In this document: positions 26,146 to 34,209 of the stretch, piece after piece
Layout: every line of letters begins with the position of its first letter
Position numbering within the stretch: the stretch's first letter is position 1
NCBI GenBank assembly: GCA_028532765.1
Contig: JAQQAR010000008.1
Span: forward strand, 124,001 to 188,000
Origin: Sphaerochaetaceae bacterium
Lineage (GTDB): Bacteria > Spirochaetota > Spirochaetia > Sphaerochaetales > Sphaerochaetaceae
Length of the DNA stretch: 64,000 nucleotides
Direction: 5' to 3'
The notes under the pieces: model-generated
Databases searched by the model: none
What the model was told of the DNA's origin: nothing
Seen by the model: only the letters and a program-made list of their open reading frames with translations
Translations under genes and position numbers: made by a program

Positions 26146-26184
26146 AAGAAACAGGAGACCGAGTAAATCGATCTCCTGTTTCTT
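26146..26184 (+). terminator. hairpin terminator after iclR
   Basis: A perfect 13-bp stem (arms 26146-26158 and 26172-26184) around a 13-base loop that can pair further. The distal arm ends TTTCTTGTTG, only moderately T-rich. Confidence 0.65.
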
Positions 26185-26235
26185 GTTGTCGAAATCACGT
26201 ATCCGAGCCTATTGTCAGATTGGGCTAGAGAGGGA

Positions 26236-26264
26236 AAAAACCGGACAGCCTGTGCCCGGTTTTT
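26236..26264. terminator. bidirectional terminator between iclR and the sigma gene
   Basis: AAAAACCGG and CCGGTTTTT form a 9-bp stem with an 11-base loop. The A and T runs at either side let it act in both directions between these convergent genes. Confidence 0.75.
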
Positions 26265-26296
26265 CCAATATATATAGATACACCCTTTTGGTGCTG

Positions 26297-27181
26297 TTAT
26301 GCGATATAACTCTCAACCATCTTTGATCGGGAGGGGTTACGCAATCTCTCGATTGCTTTCTTCTCAATCTGGCGGATTCTCTCCTTGGTCAGGTTGTACA
26401 GTTCCCCGATCTCCTTGAGAGACATTGGATTCTTTCCTTCAAGACCAAAGCGTAACTCTATAATTTCCCGCTCCTTGTCACTCAATGTGGAAAGCAGCGA
26501 ACGAACGTCCTCTTCCAAGGAGTGCTCAAGAAGACTGTCCTCAGGACTCATCTGTGACTCATCCTCTATGAAATCACCAATATTACTTGCACTTCCATCA
26601 TTGAAGATGGGTGCATCGAGGCTAACCATATCCCGGCTGATGGCGAGCAAGTTACCTACATGCTCAGGATCGAAACCGGTGAGAGCCCCAATCTCTTCTG
26701 CACTCACGTCCTCAGAGTTATTGTCCTTCATCAGTGCCTTCTGGGCTTTCTGGATCTGCAACAACTCATTGGTCCTATTGAGTGGGAGACGAACAGCCCT
26801 ACTCTTTTCATTGATTGCCTTCATGATTGCCTGGCGGATCCACCACACAGCATAACTGATGAAATGGTATCCTCTTTCAACTTCAAATTTCTCAAGTGCT
26901 GTCATCAATCCAATGTTTCCCTCATTGATCAGATCAACCAACGGCAAGCCCTGGTTCTGGTATTTCTTTGCCACATTGACAACGAAGCGAAGATTTGACT
27001 CAATCATTTTCTTTCGTGCAAACTCTTCGCCGTTCTGTGCGCGTTTTGCAAGTTCCACTTCCTCTTCAGGAGTAAGCAAGGGAATCCTGTTGATTTCCTT
27101 GAAGTACATGCTCAGAATGTTTGCGTCATCATAAGCGTAAGATTTTTCAACTGCATTCAACATCGTTTGGTTTCTTTTCAT
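26297..27181 (-). CDS. RpoS-like group 2 sigma-70 factor
   Basis: RNA polymerase sigma factor of 294 residues. Regions 1.2 to 4.2 are complete: DANILSMYFKEINRIPLLTPEEE (1.2), NLRFVVNVAKKY and DLINEGNIGLM (2.1-2.2), GYHFISYAVWWIRQAI (2.3-2.4), region 3, then RFGLEG and LTKERIRQIEKKAIERLR (4.2). Region 1.1 and the long non-conserved insert of primary sigmas are absent, so this is an alternative, RpoS-type factor. ATG 27181 has AGGAAGG 6 bases upstream. A consensus sigma-54 promoter lies at 27217-27232, so this gene seems to be switched on by RpoN and an enhancer-binding protein. Confidence 0.9.
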   Translation of the reverse strand: MKRNQTMLNAVEKSYAYDDANILSMYFKEINRIPLLTPEEEVELAKRAQNGEEFARKKMIESNLRFVVNVAKKYQNQGLPLVDLINEGNIGLMTALEKFEVERGYHFISYAVWWIRQAIMKAINEKSRAVRLPLNRTNELLQIQKAQKALMKDNNSEDVSAEEIGALTGFDPEHVGNLLAISRDMVSLDAPIFNDGSASNIGDFIEDESQMSPEDSLLEHSLEEDVRSLLSTLSDKEREIIELRFGLEGKNPMSLKEIGELYNLTKERIRQIEKKAIERLRNPSRSKMVESYIA

Positions 27182-27216
27182 TATGTACCTTCCTGTTTGG
27201 TCGTTGGAAAGGTAAA

Positions 27217-27232
27217 TGCAACTAGCGTGCCA
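27217..27232 (-). promoter_or_regulatory. sigma-54 (-24/-12) promoter of the RpoS-like sigma gene
   Basis: Minus strand: TGGCACGCTAGTTGCA, followed by T. This fits the RpoN consensus YTGGCACG-N4-TTGCW at every fixed position, with exactly ten bases between GG and GC. The expected start site is near 27206, giving a leader of about 25 bases that contains the AGGAAGG site. Confidence 0.85.
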
Positions 27233-27299
27233 ACTTATCATAATGATTTTTAATTGCTTTTATTTTATATACATACATATTCGTTTCCAGATAAAATAA

Positions 27300-27314
27300 G
27301 TGAAATATGATCAC
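27300..27314. promoter_or_regulatory. possible enhancer site for the sigma-54 promoter
   Basis: GTGA-AATATGA-TCAC is an imperfect palindrome about 70 bp upstream of the -24 box, in the range used by NtrC-type activators. A shorter GTCA-TTT-TGAC palindrome lies at 27342-27352. Only position and symmetry support either. Confidence 0.3.
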
Positions 27315-27356
27315 ATTGAGTAGAGGTTTTTAGAAAAAAGTGTCATTTTGACTCAT

Positions 27357-27386
27357 AAAAAAAATATCCCAGGATTTCCGGGACAT
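27357..27386 (-). terminator. intrinsic terminator after the 27423 gene
   Basis: A stem of seven outer pairs and two inner pairs with one bulged T, then eight T on the minus strand. It isolates the unknown gene from the sigma gene downstream. Confidence 0.75.
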
Positions 27387-27422
27387 TCTGACTCGAACCA
27401 AGCATAAGATGGCAATTCATCG

Positions 27423-27869
27423 TTACCCAACTGACCATTTTGGCTCAGATTCAGTAACCAGCCAGGGGAAATCAAGCTCGAGTGAAGCAAACCATGGGGC
27501 AAGGCATTCTCCTTTGAAAGGAATCTCACTTTCGCTGAGTTCCTTCTTGATCTGCTCATATTCCATCTTCAGGAAATCGTGAATCATGTCCCCCTCACTG
27601 AGAGAGCAGGAGATTCTCTTTTTCCCGAAAAGGTAGATGGCAAACTGACGCCTGAAGAAATCAATCCAATCCTTGTCTGGATTGTGCATTTCATTCCCCC
27701 TGATCAAAAACACATCAACAAAGCAATTGAGACTCCTGTCCAAATCCTTGGAACGGGCGAATAGACAGGCCAGACGATAGAAATGCCTCCAAACCTGTTG
27801 GGTGCCCCAATCTGCAGGATTGTCTTTGAGGGCCAGAGGATAGTTACTGTCTTTGTGCCTGTTCTCCAT
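27423..27869 (-). CDS. unknown cytoplasmic protein sharing a mirrored promoter with groES
   Basis: I do not recognise this 148-residue protein. It is rich in aromatic and charged residues, with an amphipathic helical middle (VWRHFYRLACLFARSKDLDRSL, then WIDFFRRQFAIYLFGKKR). No signal peptide, membrane segment or metal motif is visible. ATG 27869 has GAAGGA 7 bases upstream; the longer frame to 27962 would start upstream of the -10 box. It has its own terminator. The promoter is a mirror image of that of groES, so it may be a stress-induced gene. Confidence 0.65.
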   Translation of the reverse strand: MENRHKDSNYPLALKDNPADWGTQQVWRHFYRLACLFARSKDLDRSLNCFVDVFLIRGNEMHNPDKDWIDFFRRQFAIYLFGKKRISCSLSEGDMIHDFLKMEYEQIKKELSESEIPFKGECLAPWFASLELDFPWLVTESEPKWSVG

Positions 27870-27900
27870 ACCAGTTTCCTTCTTTTTTTGCTTCGCACTG

Positions 27901-27929
27901 AATATAGTAATACTTCCTACTAGGGGCAA
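27901..27929 (-). promoter_or_regulatory. promoter of the unknown gene, mirror of the groES promoter
   Basis: Minus strand: TTGCCC (27924-27929), 17-base spacer, TATATT (27901-27906). The -35 lies in the left arm of the AGGGGCAAGC/GCTTGCCCCT inverted repeat (27922-27931 and 27976-27985). Confidence 0.65.
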
Positions 27930-27977
27930 GCCTCTTTTGCACAGTGAGAAGGATCTGCGCACTAAAGAAGAATCAGC

Positions 27978-28006
27978 TTGCCCCTTCTCCTTCTTTTGAC
28001 TATATT
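27978..28006 (+). promoter_or_regulatory. groES promoter
   Basis: TTGCCC (27978-27983), 17-base spacer, TATATT (28001-28006). The -35 lies in the right arm of the same inverted repeat. No CIRCE element (TTAGCACTC-N9-GAGTGCTAA) is present. Confidence 0.65.
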
Positions 28007-28073
28007 ATCCCCAGCGAGGGTACATCCCTCTCTACTACACTTTCACATTCATATTTGGTTGGAGGAAGATACA

Positions 28074-28346
28074 ATGACCATTAAGCCTTTGGCAGACAGA
28101 GTATTGGTAAAGATGGAAGAGCTGCAGGAGAAGACCGCAAGCGGTCTCTACATTCCCCAGACAGCACAAGAAAAGACCCAGATCGGAGTGGTCGTGGCAG
28201 TCGGCGAAGGAACCGAAGACGTAAAGATGAACGTCAAGGAAGGGGATCGCGTCATGCATGACAAGTATGCCGGAACTTCTGTAAAAGCCGATGGCACCGA
28301 ATACCTGATTCTCAGCATGAAGGATATTCTTGCAATCATCGAGTAG
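28074..28346 (+). CDS. groES: co-chaperonin GroES
   Basis: The 10-kDa cap of the GroEL chaperonin, 90 residues, beginning MTIKPLADRVLVK. The mobile loop lies around EEKTASGLYIPQTAQEKTQ and the C-terminus is YLILSMKDILAIIE. GGAGGAAG precedes the ATG. groEL does not follow: a terminator and then dinG on the other strand come next, so the usual groESL operon is split. Confidence 0.97.
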   Translation: MTIKPLADRVLVKMEELQEKTASGLYIPQTAQEKTQIGVVVAVGEGTEDVKMNVKEGDRVMHDKYAGTSVKADGTEYLILSMKDILAIIE

Positions 28347-28364
28347 TTGCTAGCATCAAATCAG

Positions 28365-28404
28365 AAAAGCTGTTTCCAGGCATCTGCCGGGAAGCAGCTT
28401 TTTT
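28365..28404 (+). terminator. terminator after groES
   Basis: AAAAGCTG and CAGCTTTT pair, extended inward by TTTCC/GGGAA with one bulge, followed by a T-run. The A-rich left side may also end dinG transcripts from the other strand. Confidence 0.8.
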
Positions 28405-28409
28405 ATATA

Positions 28410-30509
28410 TCATCCTCCATAGAGGAAATTCTCTACCTTATCTGATAATCCTGAAGTCTCACTCTCAGGGTGATAGCTCTCAGGTAATGAACGAATCATG
28501 TACATACCATAGTTCTTGCTCACCACCCGGCTATCCAGAATGAGGACTACACCACGATCGCAGGCTGAACGCAACAATCGTCCAAATCCCTGCTTCAGTT
28601 TCATGGTTGCCGATTGCAAGGCAAGTTGGTAGAACCCACTTCCCCCATTGGCATCTATTGCCTCACAACGAGCCTTGAACACCGGGTCAGAGGGAACAGT
28701 GAATGGCAGCTTCACGATGATGACCATGCGAAGAGTCTCCCCTGGTGCATCAACCCCTTCCCAGAAGGAGGAGGTAGCGAAGAGAACACTGTCCTTCTCA
28801 TTGATAAACCTGTTGAGCAATGTATACCGGTCATACTCCCCTTGGCAGAGCAAGGTCAAACCCTCTTTCTCAAACGTTTCACTGAGTCTCTGGTGTACCT
28901 TCTTCAGCATGGAGTAGCTGGTGAACAAAACCAGCACTCCCCCTCCTGCTGAAAGTACTGAGGACATAATGGTATCTACAAGATACGCCTCATATGCCTC
29001 TTCCTTATCCTTGCTGTACAAGGGAGCATCTGATGGGGTTAGAAGCAACAATCGGTTTCGGTAATCAAAGGGGGAGGAGAAAGCTCCCTTGAGAAAGGGA
29101 CGTTCCTCATCATAGGGAAGTCCAACCCGACTGGACCAAAATGCAAATTCATCATTCAGGTCAAGGGTTGCAGAAGTACATACCACGGTATCGAGTTTCT
29201 GGAAGACCGCCTCTACAAGCAGGGGGGCAATGGAAAGGGGGGTTATGCATACCTGCACCTGCCGGTGGGATCCATAGGATTCAGCATTGAACCAGTGCAC
29301 TTCATCTTGCCAGAGTGTGAAATTACAGAACTTGGTCAGCACCTCGCTCATCATGGCAATCCGTGTACCGCGTACCTTCAGCTCATTAATCTTGGTATCC
29401 AGTTCCTGGGGAGCCTTGTTCTGTTCCAGAAAGGTATTGATCTTCGCAGCAAGTCTCCCGCTTGCCTGGGATACACTGGTGGCCGCCTCAACAAACTGTT
29501 GCAAACGACCTTGGTGTTCCGGTTTTATCAGCACCGGCTGGTAGTCGTTCTTCTGGAAAACACCAAGCAGGTACTGGTCGAGCGTACCCACGTTCTGGGT
29601 CAGGAGATGGATGTCATCCTGGATTCGGTCAATGATATCAGCTTCGCTGCTGTATTCTCCCAGTTGCTCCAAGAGACTTTTTCCCCTGAACCGGCCGGAG
29701 CGTTGGATCTTCGAGATCTGGCGCAACAATTGCTGTGAGTCATACACCTCGGTGAAATACTCGGTTGCATTCGACTCAATATTGTGAGCCTCATCGATGA
29801 TCAGGCGATTGAACGGAGGAAGAATCATCTCCTCTTCGTAGCCTACATCACTGATAAATCGACTCTGGGCATCGGTAAAGAGCAAGTGGTGGTTGCTGAT
29901 AATGATTTTCGCATCCTTCGCCTTTGCCTTTGCCTTGAAATAGAAACAGTCTCGAAAGTATGCACAGGCGTGGTTCTGGCAGAGGTCCCCGTCACTGCAG
30001 ATCTCCCCTTTCAGTTCTCCACTCAGTCTTCCAGGAAAGTCGGCAAATAGGCCTGTTTCGCTCTCCTTGATCCACTGCCCAACCTGGTAAAGCTCACTGG
30101 CCGGGTCTTGGGCAAGCAGAGAGGAATCAGCTTTTGCCTGCATGAATCGGTTTATGCAGAGATAGTTCCCCCTGCCCACAGCAAGTGCAATCTTGCAGGA
30201 TAAACCGAGAAATTTGAACAGCATGGGAATATCCTTCTCATACAGCTGTTTCTGTAAGTTGATCGTACTGGTTGCGACCACCGTGCGCTCATCAGGGGAT
30301 TGCATGGCTGCATAGAGTGCAACAGCAAGATAGGCAAAGGATTTACCGATACCTGTCCCCGCCTCGATTGCTGCTATGGCATTGCGTTCAAAACTCTCCC
30401 TGACAAGGTCAGCCATATTGAGCTGTCCCTCGCGATACTCATAAGAGGGGAAGTTCTGCTCCAACAACCCATCCTTATCAAAAATCTGATAGATGTCATG
30501 CTTGGTCAA
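28410..30509 (-). CDS. dinG: DinG-family iron-sulfur ATP-dependent helicase
   Basis: XPD/DinG-type 5'-3' DNA helicase of about 700 residues. Motif I is EAGTGIGKS, motif II IIDEAHNIE and motif VI GFGRLLRS. Four cysteines for an iron-sulfur cluster lie between motifs I and II (NYLC, then GDLC, HAC and RDC). The likely start is the TTG at 30509 (LTKHDIYQIF) with AGGA 8 bases before it, overlapping the ntrC stop by 14 bases. A frame to 30599 exists but runs deep into ntrC. Confidence 0.88.
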   Translation of the reverse strand: MTKHDIYQIFDKDGLLEQNFPSYEYREGQLNMADLVRESFERNAIAAIEAGTGIGKSFAYLAVALYAAMQSPDERTVVATSTINLQKQLYEKDIPMLFKFLGLSCKIALAVGRGNYLCINRFMQAKADSSLLAQDPASELYQVGQWIKESETGLFADFPGRLSGELKGEICSDGDLCQNHACAYFRDCFYFKAKAKAKDAKIIISNHHLLFTDAQSRFISDVGYEEEMILPPFNRLIIDEAHNIESNATEYFTEVYDSQQLLRQISKIQRSGRFRGKSLLEQLGEYSSEADIIDRIQDDIHLLTQNVGTLDQYLLGVFQKNDYQPVLIKPEHQGRLQQFVEAATSVSQASGRLAAKINTFLEQNKAPQELDTKINELKVRGTRIAMMSEVLTKFCNFTLWQDEVHWFNAESYGSHRQVQVCITPLSIAPLLVEAVFQKLDTVVCTSATLDLNDEFAFWSSRVGLPYDEERPFLKGAFSSPFDYRNRLLLLTPSDAPLYSKDKEEAYEAYLVDTIMSSVLSAGGGVLVLFTSYSMLKKVHQRLSETFEKEGLTLLCQGEYDRYTLLNRFINEKDSVLFATSSFWEGVDAPGETLRMVIIVKLPFTVPSDPVFKARCEAIDANGGSGFYQLALQSATMKLKQGFGRLLRSACDRGVVLILDSRVVSKNYGMYMIRSLPESYHPESETSGLSDKVENFLYGG

Positions 30510-31857
30510 TGTGATATTCCTGTACTTTTCTATGCAAGGTTTTCCTTCCAATACCCAAGACTTCTGCTGCCTTGGTCTTATTTCCCCCACACTGTGCAAG
30601 GGTGCTGATGATCAACTGCTTTTCCGCCTCAGCCAAGGTTATGCCGACATCGAGGGAGAGATTCTGTGAATTCTCCGCCTTGGTGACACTTGGGGGCAGG
30701 TCATCATACTCAATGACCGACCCACGGGCAAGCACAACGGCGCTCTCTATGCAATTCCTGAGTTCCCGGATATTCCCCGGCCAGTCGTAACTGAGCAAGG
30801 CGCGTTTTGCCTGAGGGGAGAACCCCTCAATACTACGGTTGTTCTCCTTGCTGAACAAAGTAAGGAATGAGGTCATCAGGAGTGGAATATCATCTTTCCT
30901 TTCCCTCAGTGGAGGTACCTCGAGATGAACGACATTAAGTCTGTAGTATAGATCCTCACGGAAATTGCCTTTCTCAATCTCCTTGAGCAGATCCCGGTTG
31001 GTTGCACACACGATACGGACATCGACAGAAATGGGTTTCTCTCCACCTACCCGTTCAAACTGCTTCTCCTGCAACACCCTCAGTAGTTTCACCTGGGTGG
31101 CTGCATCAATCTCTCCGATTTCATCGAGGAAGATTGTTCCTCCATCAGCTAGTTCGAACCGTCCGCGTTTCTCTTTCACCGCCCCGGTAAAGGACCCCTT
31201 CTCGTGTCCAAACAACTCACTTTCCAACAAGCTCGAAGTCAGGGCAGCACAGTGCACTTTCACCAAGGGCCCCTTGCTTCTATTGCTCAGTTCATGGATT
31301 GCATCGGCAACAAGCTCCTTGCCTACACCACTCTCCCCGGTGACCAGCACCGAGGCCTTTGTTGGCGCAACCTGGCTTACAATGTCCATCAGCTCCACCA
31401 TTTTCTGGCTCTTGCCGATGATTCTGTCATACCGATTACGAGCCTTGAGTTGGGCAACTTCCTCTTTCAGCCGCTCATGTTCTACATAGAGATCATTATT
31501 GGAGAGTGCTTTCTTAACCACCAGGGTCAAGCGGTCCAGGTCCACCGGCTTGGTGAAGAAATCGATGGCTCCCGAGCGCATTGCTTCCACTGCAGTCTCA
31601 ATGGTCCCATGACCGGTGAGTACAATAACCGGCATGCGGGGATAGGCACTGTTGATCTTCTTCAGCAATTCCTCTCCACTCATGTTCGGCATTCTCAGGT
31701 CAGTGATGACAAGATCAACCGACTGCTTGTTCACCATATCCCAGGCTACCTTTCCATCCTCTGCCTCAAGGGTTTCAAAACCTTCAAGTTCCATGGCTAA
31801 GGCTAGGCCGTTTCTGATATTTCTCTCATCATCACATATCAGGATGTTACGACTCAT
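30496..31857 (-). CDS. NtrC-family sigma-54 response regulator
   Basis: Three domains in 453 residues: receiver (phospho-acceptor Asp53, Lys103), AAA+ ATPase and a Fis-type DNA-binding helix pair (NKTKAAEVLGIGRKTLHRK). The ATPase has Walker A GESGVGKE (174-181), Walker B IFLDE (242-246) and the sigma-54 contact loop GSFTGA (221-226), where Ser replaces the usual Ala of GAFTGA. It overlaps the histidine kinase by 11 bases, a clear two-component pair. A candidate target is the -24/-12 promoter at 27217-27232. Confidence 0.94.
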   Translation of the reverse strand: MSRNILICDDERNIRNGLALAMELEGFETLEAEDGKVAWDMVNKQSVDLVITDLRMPNMSGEELLKKINSAYPRMPVIVLTGHGTIETAVEAMRSGAIDFFTKPVDLDRLTLVVKKALSNNDLYVEHERLKEEVAQLKARNRYDRIIGKSQKMVELMDIVSQVAPTKASVLVTGESGVGKELVADAIHELSNRSKGPLVKVHCAALTSSLLESELFGHEKGSFTGAVKEKRGRFELADGGTIFLDEIGEIDAATQVKLLRVLQEKQFERVGGEKPISVDVRIVCATNRDLLKEIEKGNFREDLYYRLNVVHLEVPPLRERKDDIPLLMTSFLTLFSKENNRSIEGFSPQAKRALLSYDWPGNIRELRNCIESAVVLARGSVIEYDDLPPSVTKAENSQNLSLDVGITLAEAEKQLIISTLAQCGGNKTKAAEVLGIGRKTLHRKVQEYHIDQA

Positions 31858-33040
31858 AGTGCACCTCCGCTACCGTATCCCACTTCAGCGCAAGCCGTTC
31901 ACTCTTGGGAACCGGGAATGTAAGGGTAAAAACAGTTCCCTCTCCAAGCTTGCTCTGCACCGTAATATCTCCCTTGTGTTCTTTCAAAATCTTGTAGACC
32001 ACTGTCAGTCCAAGCCCCGTACCGGTTGCCTTGGTCGTGAAGTATGGCTCAAATATCTTCTGTTGCGTCTCCTCATCCATACCAATACCGGTATCCTGGA
32101 TCTTCAAGACCACATGGTCCCCATCAAGTCTGGTCTGGAGAATGAGTTTACCCCCACCCTCCATGGCGTTCATTGCATTCTTTATTAGGTTGAGTACTGC
32201 CTGTTTGAGCAGATGTTCATCATATTCCAACCTGGGCAGGGAAGATGCAAAGTCCTTGATCAAATAAACGCTATGCTCTTCCAGTTCCGGCTCCACGAAC
32301 GAGCAGATATCCTCCAATGTCTTGGTCATCTGAGCAAGGCGGAGGCGTGTATCCATGGGCCGTACCGCAAAGAGAAAATCCACCACAATACCGTTGAGGC
32401 GACTGATTTCCTCCTCCAAGACAGAGAGATACCGCTCTGCATCATCAAGGGTAAGTGACTCCTTCCTTTCAAATGCTTTTTTCAGGAGTTGCAAATGAAT
32501 TCCCATCGCTGCAAGCGGATTCTTGATTTCATGGGCTACCCCTGCGGCCATGGTGGTCATCGATGCAAGGTTTTCACTTCTGCGGAGCCTTGCCTCATTT
32601 GCATTATGCTCAGTGACATCACTCAACATGATCACAAAGGAAGACCTCATTCTCTCAGAGCTGTTCAAGTAGGAATAAACCGTCACAGCGATGGTCTGCA
32701 TCTTGGTTCCTTTCTGGAACGTGAACTCGTTCTCTTCATCCTGATGCTTTCCCTTGAGTGCCAGCATAATATAGTGGAGGACATGTTCATCCTCAATAAC
32801 CCTGGAGAGGGCCATCCCTTCATAATTCCGCATTCTTGCCATGGGAATAAGGGTACGGCATCTGCTGTTTGCATAGTGAACGATTTTTCTCTCGTCGGTC
32901 AGGATTACCCCATCCTGGATTGACTCAAGCACACTCTCCAGCATCTCAAGATCACTGGATTGACTCTTCAGAATCTCCACTATCTGGTTGGTATCAAGTT
33001 GGTCAATCTTCTGGATTGCCCGTTGGACAAAGTTTTTCAT
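31847..33040 (-). CDS. cytoplasmic PAS sensor histidine kinase
   Basis: Kinase partner of the NtrC-type regulator, 397 residues. A PAS domain (about 33-145) is followed by HisKA with His170 in AAGVAHEIKNPLAA and by a HATPase domain with the N-box NLIKNAMNAM, DTGIGMDEE and GTGLGLT. There is no membrane segment or signal peptide, so it must sense an internal signal, like NtrB. Its ATG overlaps the holB stop by ATGA. Confidence 0.93.
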   Translation of the reverse strand: MKNFVQRAIQKIDQLDTNQIVEILKSQSSDLEMLESVLESIQDGVILTDERKIVHYANSRCRTLIPMARMRNYEGMALSRVIEDEHVLHYIMLALKGKHQDEENEFTFQKGTKMQTIAVTVYSYLNSSERMRSSFVIMLSDVTEHNANEARLRRSENLASMTTMAAGVAHEIKNPLAAMGIHLQLLKKAFERKESLTLDDAERYLSVLEEEISRLNGIVVDFLFAVRPMDTRLRLAQMTKTLEDICSFVEPELEEHSVYLIKDFASSLPRLEYDEHLLKQAVLNLIKNAMNAMEGGGKLILQTRLDGDHVVLKIQDTGIGMDEETQQKIFEPYFTTKATGTGLGLTVVYKILKEHKGDITVQSKLGEGTVFTLTFPVPKSERLALKWDTVAEVHYES

Positions 33041-34209
33041 GCTTCCTCCATCATTTGATAGTACAGGGATTCAAGCATCAAGCGGTTGTTCTGGTTGTAG
33101 AGCTGCGCCCTATTGTAGGCAGTATTGACCAGCGATGAGAGAGAGAGTAGTGACCTGGAAGGCATCACCCGCCTAAGCGATTCAAGCATTGCCTTCAATA
33201 CAAACTCATACCCTTGCATATCATCAATTTCCTTGAGCAGTGATGCAATCTCACTACTCTGTAGGTATCGCTGCTCCTGTATTGAAGCAACGAAAAGCTC
33301 CGCAATCTGTGTGGCGCGGGAGAGATCCATACCACCACCTTCAAGGAAGAATGACTCCAAGGAGTCGTACTGTTTGTCGTGAAGATAAAATGGTTGGAGG
33401 TACGTAGCAACGGCCTCCGGGGAGAGTGGCGGAAATGCGTACCTGCGCACCCTGGAAAGGATTGTCTGCATAATCCGGTTTGGATACTCGCTGATCAAGA
33501 AGAAGTAGGTATCTTTCGCTGGCTCCTCAAGCATCTTCAGCAAGCTGTTGCGCGCAGAGCTGTTTGTCATCTCCATCGCCTCCAGAATGATGAATCGCTT
33601 CCCATCCCCCATGCTGGTCTGGCCACTCCAATGTTCCAGTGCCCGCACCTGAGAGATGGTCACCGTGGTATTCTTCTTGGCTGCAGTAAAGAGTCCTTTA
33701 AGTGAACTTCGTATTTCCTTTGCTGCTTTCTTGGCCTGGGAGGCATTCCCTATCTCCATCCGTGCAAAATCCACCAGGAGTTCATTGACCTGACCCGCAA
33801 GTGATGCAGCTGCATTCTGACTCTGTGTCTGTGCACCTGAGAGCAAGGCTGGATGATACTGCAGCAACATCCGCCGGATACTCTGTATGACGAATTGCCG
33901 GGAAAAATCATTATAAAGCCTTTCAAAGGTGGAGAGGCTTGTCTCGATAACACTTCGGTGATCCCTCTGACTGATGATGACCACATTTGAGACGGTGAGG
34001 TTTCTAAATTTCTGACAACTATCACAACTACAGTGATCATCTCCCCCTTGATTGCAGGAGAGACCCCTTGCAGTCTCAAGGGCAAAACTCATTCTGAGGC
34101 TATACCGACTTCCTTCAAACAGGTTTACCTGACTCAGGGTACCAGAGGTTATCTGGTCCTGCAATTGGTCAGCCACTCCCTGTTGATATTCCCTCAATAC
34201 TTCAAACAT
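33037..34209 (-). CDS. holB: DNA polymerase III clamp-loader subunit delta prime
   Basis: An AAA+-fold clamp-loader subunit without a working Walker A, as expected for delta prime. The 390 residues contain a zinc-binding cysteine set (CNQGG..CSCDSC, about 52-65), the family block SARNSLLKMLEEP and the ILSRVRRY motif in place of SRC. A charged helical insert of about 90 residues around 120-210 makes it longer than the E. coli protein. It overlaps the kinase and cvpA genes at either end. Confidence 0.85.
   Translation of the reverse strand: MFEVLREYQQGVADQLQDQITSGTLSQVNLFEGSRYSLRMSFALETARGLSCNQGGDDHCSCDSCQKFRNLTVSNVVIISQRDHRSVIETSLSTFERLYNDFSRQFVIQSIRRMLLQYHPALLSGAQTQSQNAAASLAGQVNELLVDFARMEIGNASQAKKAAKEIRSSLKGLFTAAKKNTTVTISQVRALEHWSGQTSMGDGKRFIILEAMEMTNSSARNSLLKMLEEPAKDTYFFLISEYPNRIMQTILSRVRRYAFPPLSPEAVATYLQPFYLHDKQYDSLESFFLEGGGMDLSRATQIAELFVASIQEQRYLQSSEIASLLKEIDDMQGYEFVLKAMLESLRRVMPSRSLLSLSSLVNTAYNRAQLYNQNNRLMLESLYYQMMEEA

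Noticed and set aside
26297-27181. Primary sigma factor RpoD
   Set aside because: With 294 residues it lacks region 1.1 and the long insert of primary sigma factors, and it has a sigma-54 promoter. An RpoS-like role fits better.
27870-28073. CIRCE/HrcA operator upstream of groES
   Set aside because: No TTAGCACTC...GAGTGCTAA was found; the inverted repeat there has a different sequence and spacing.
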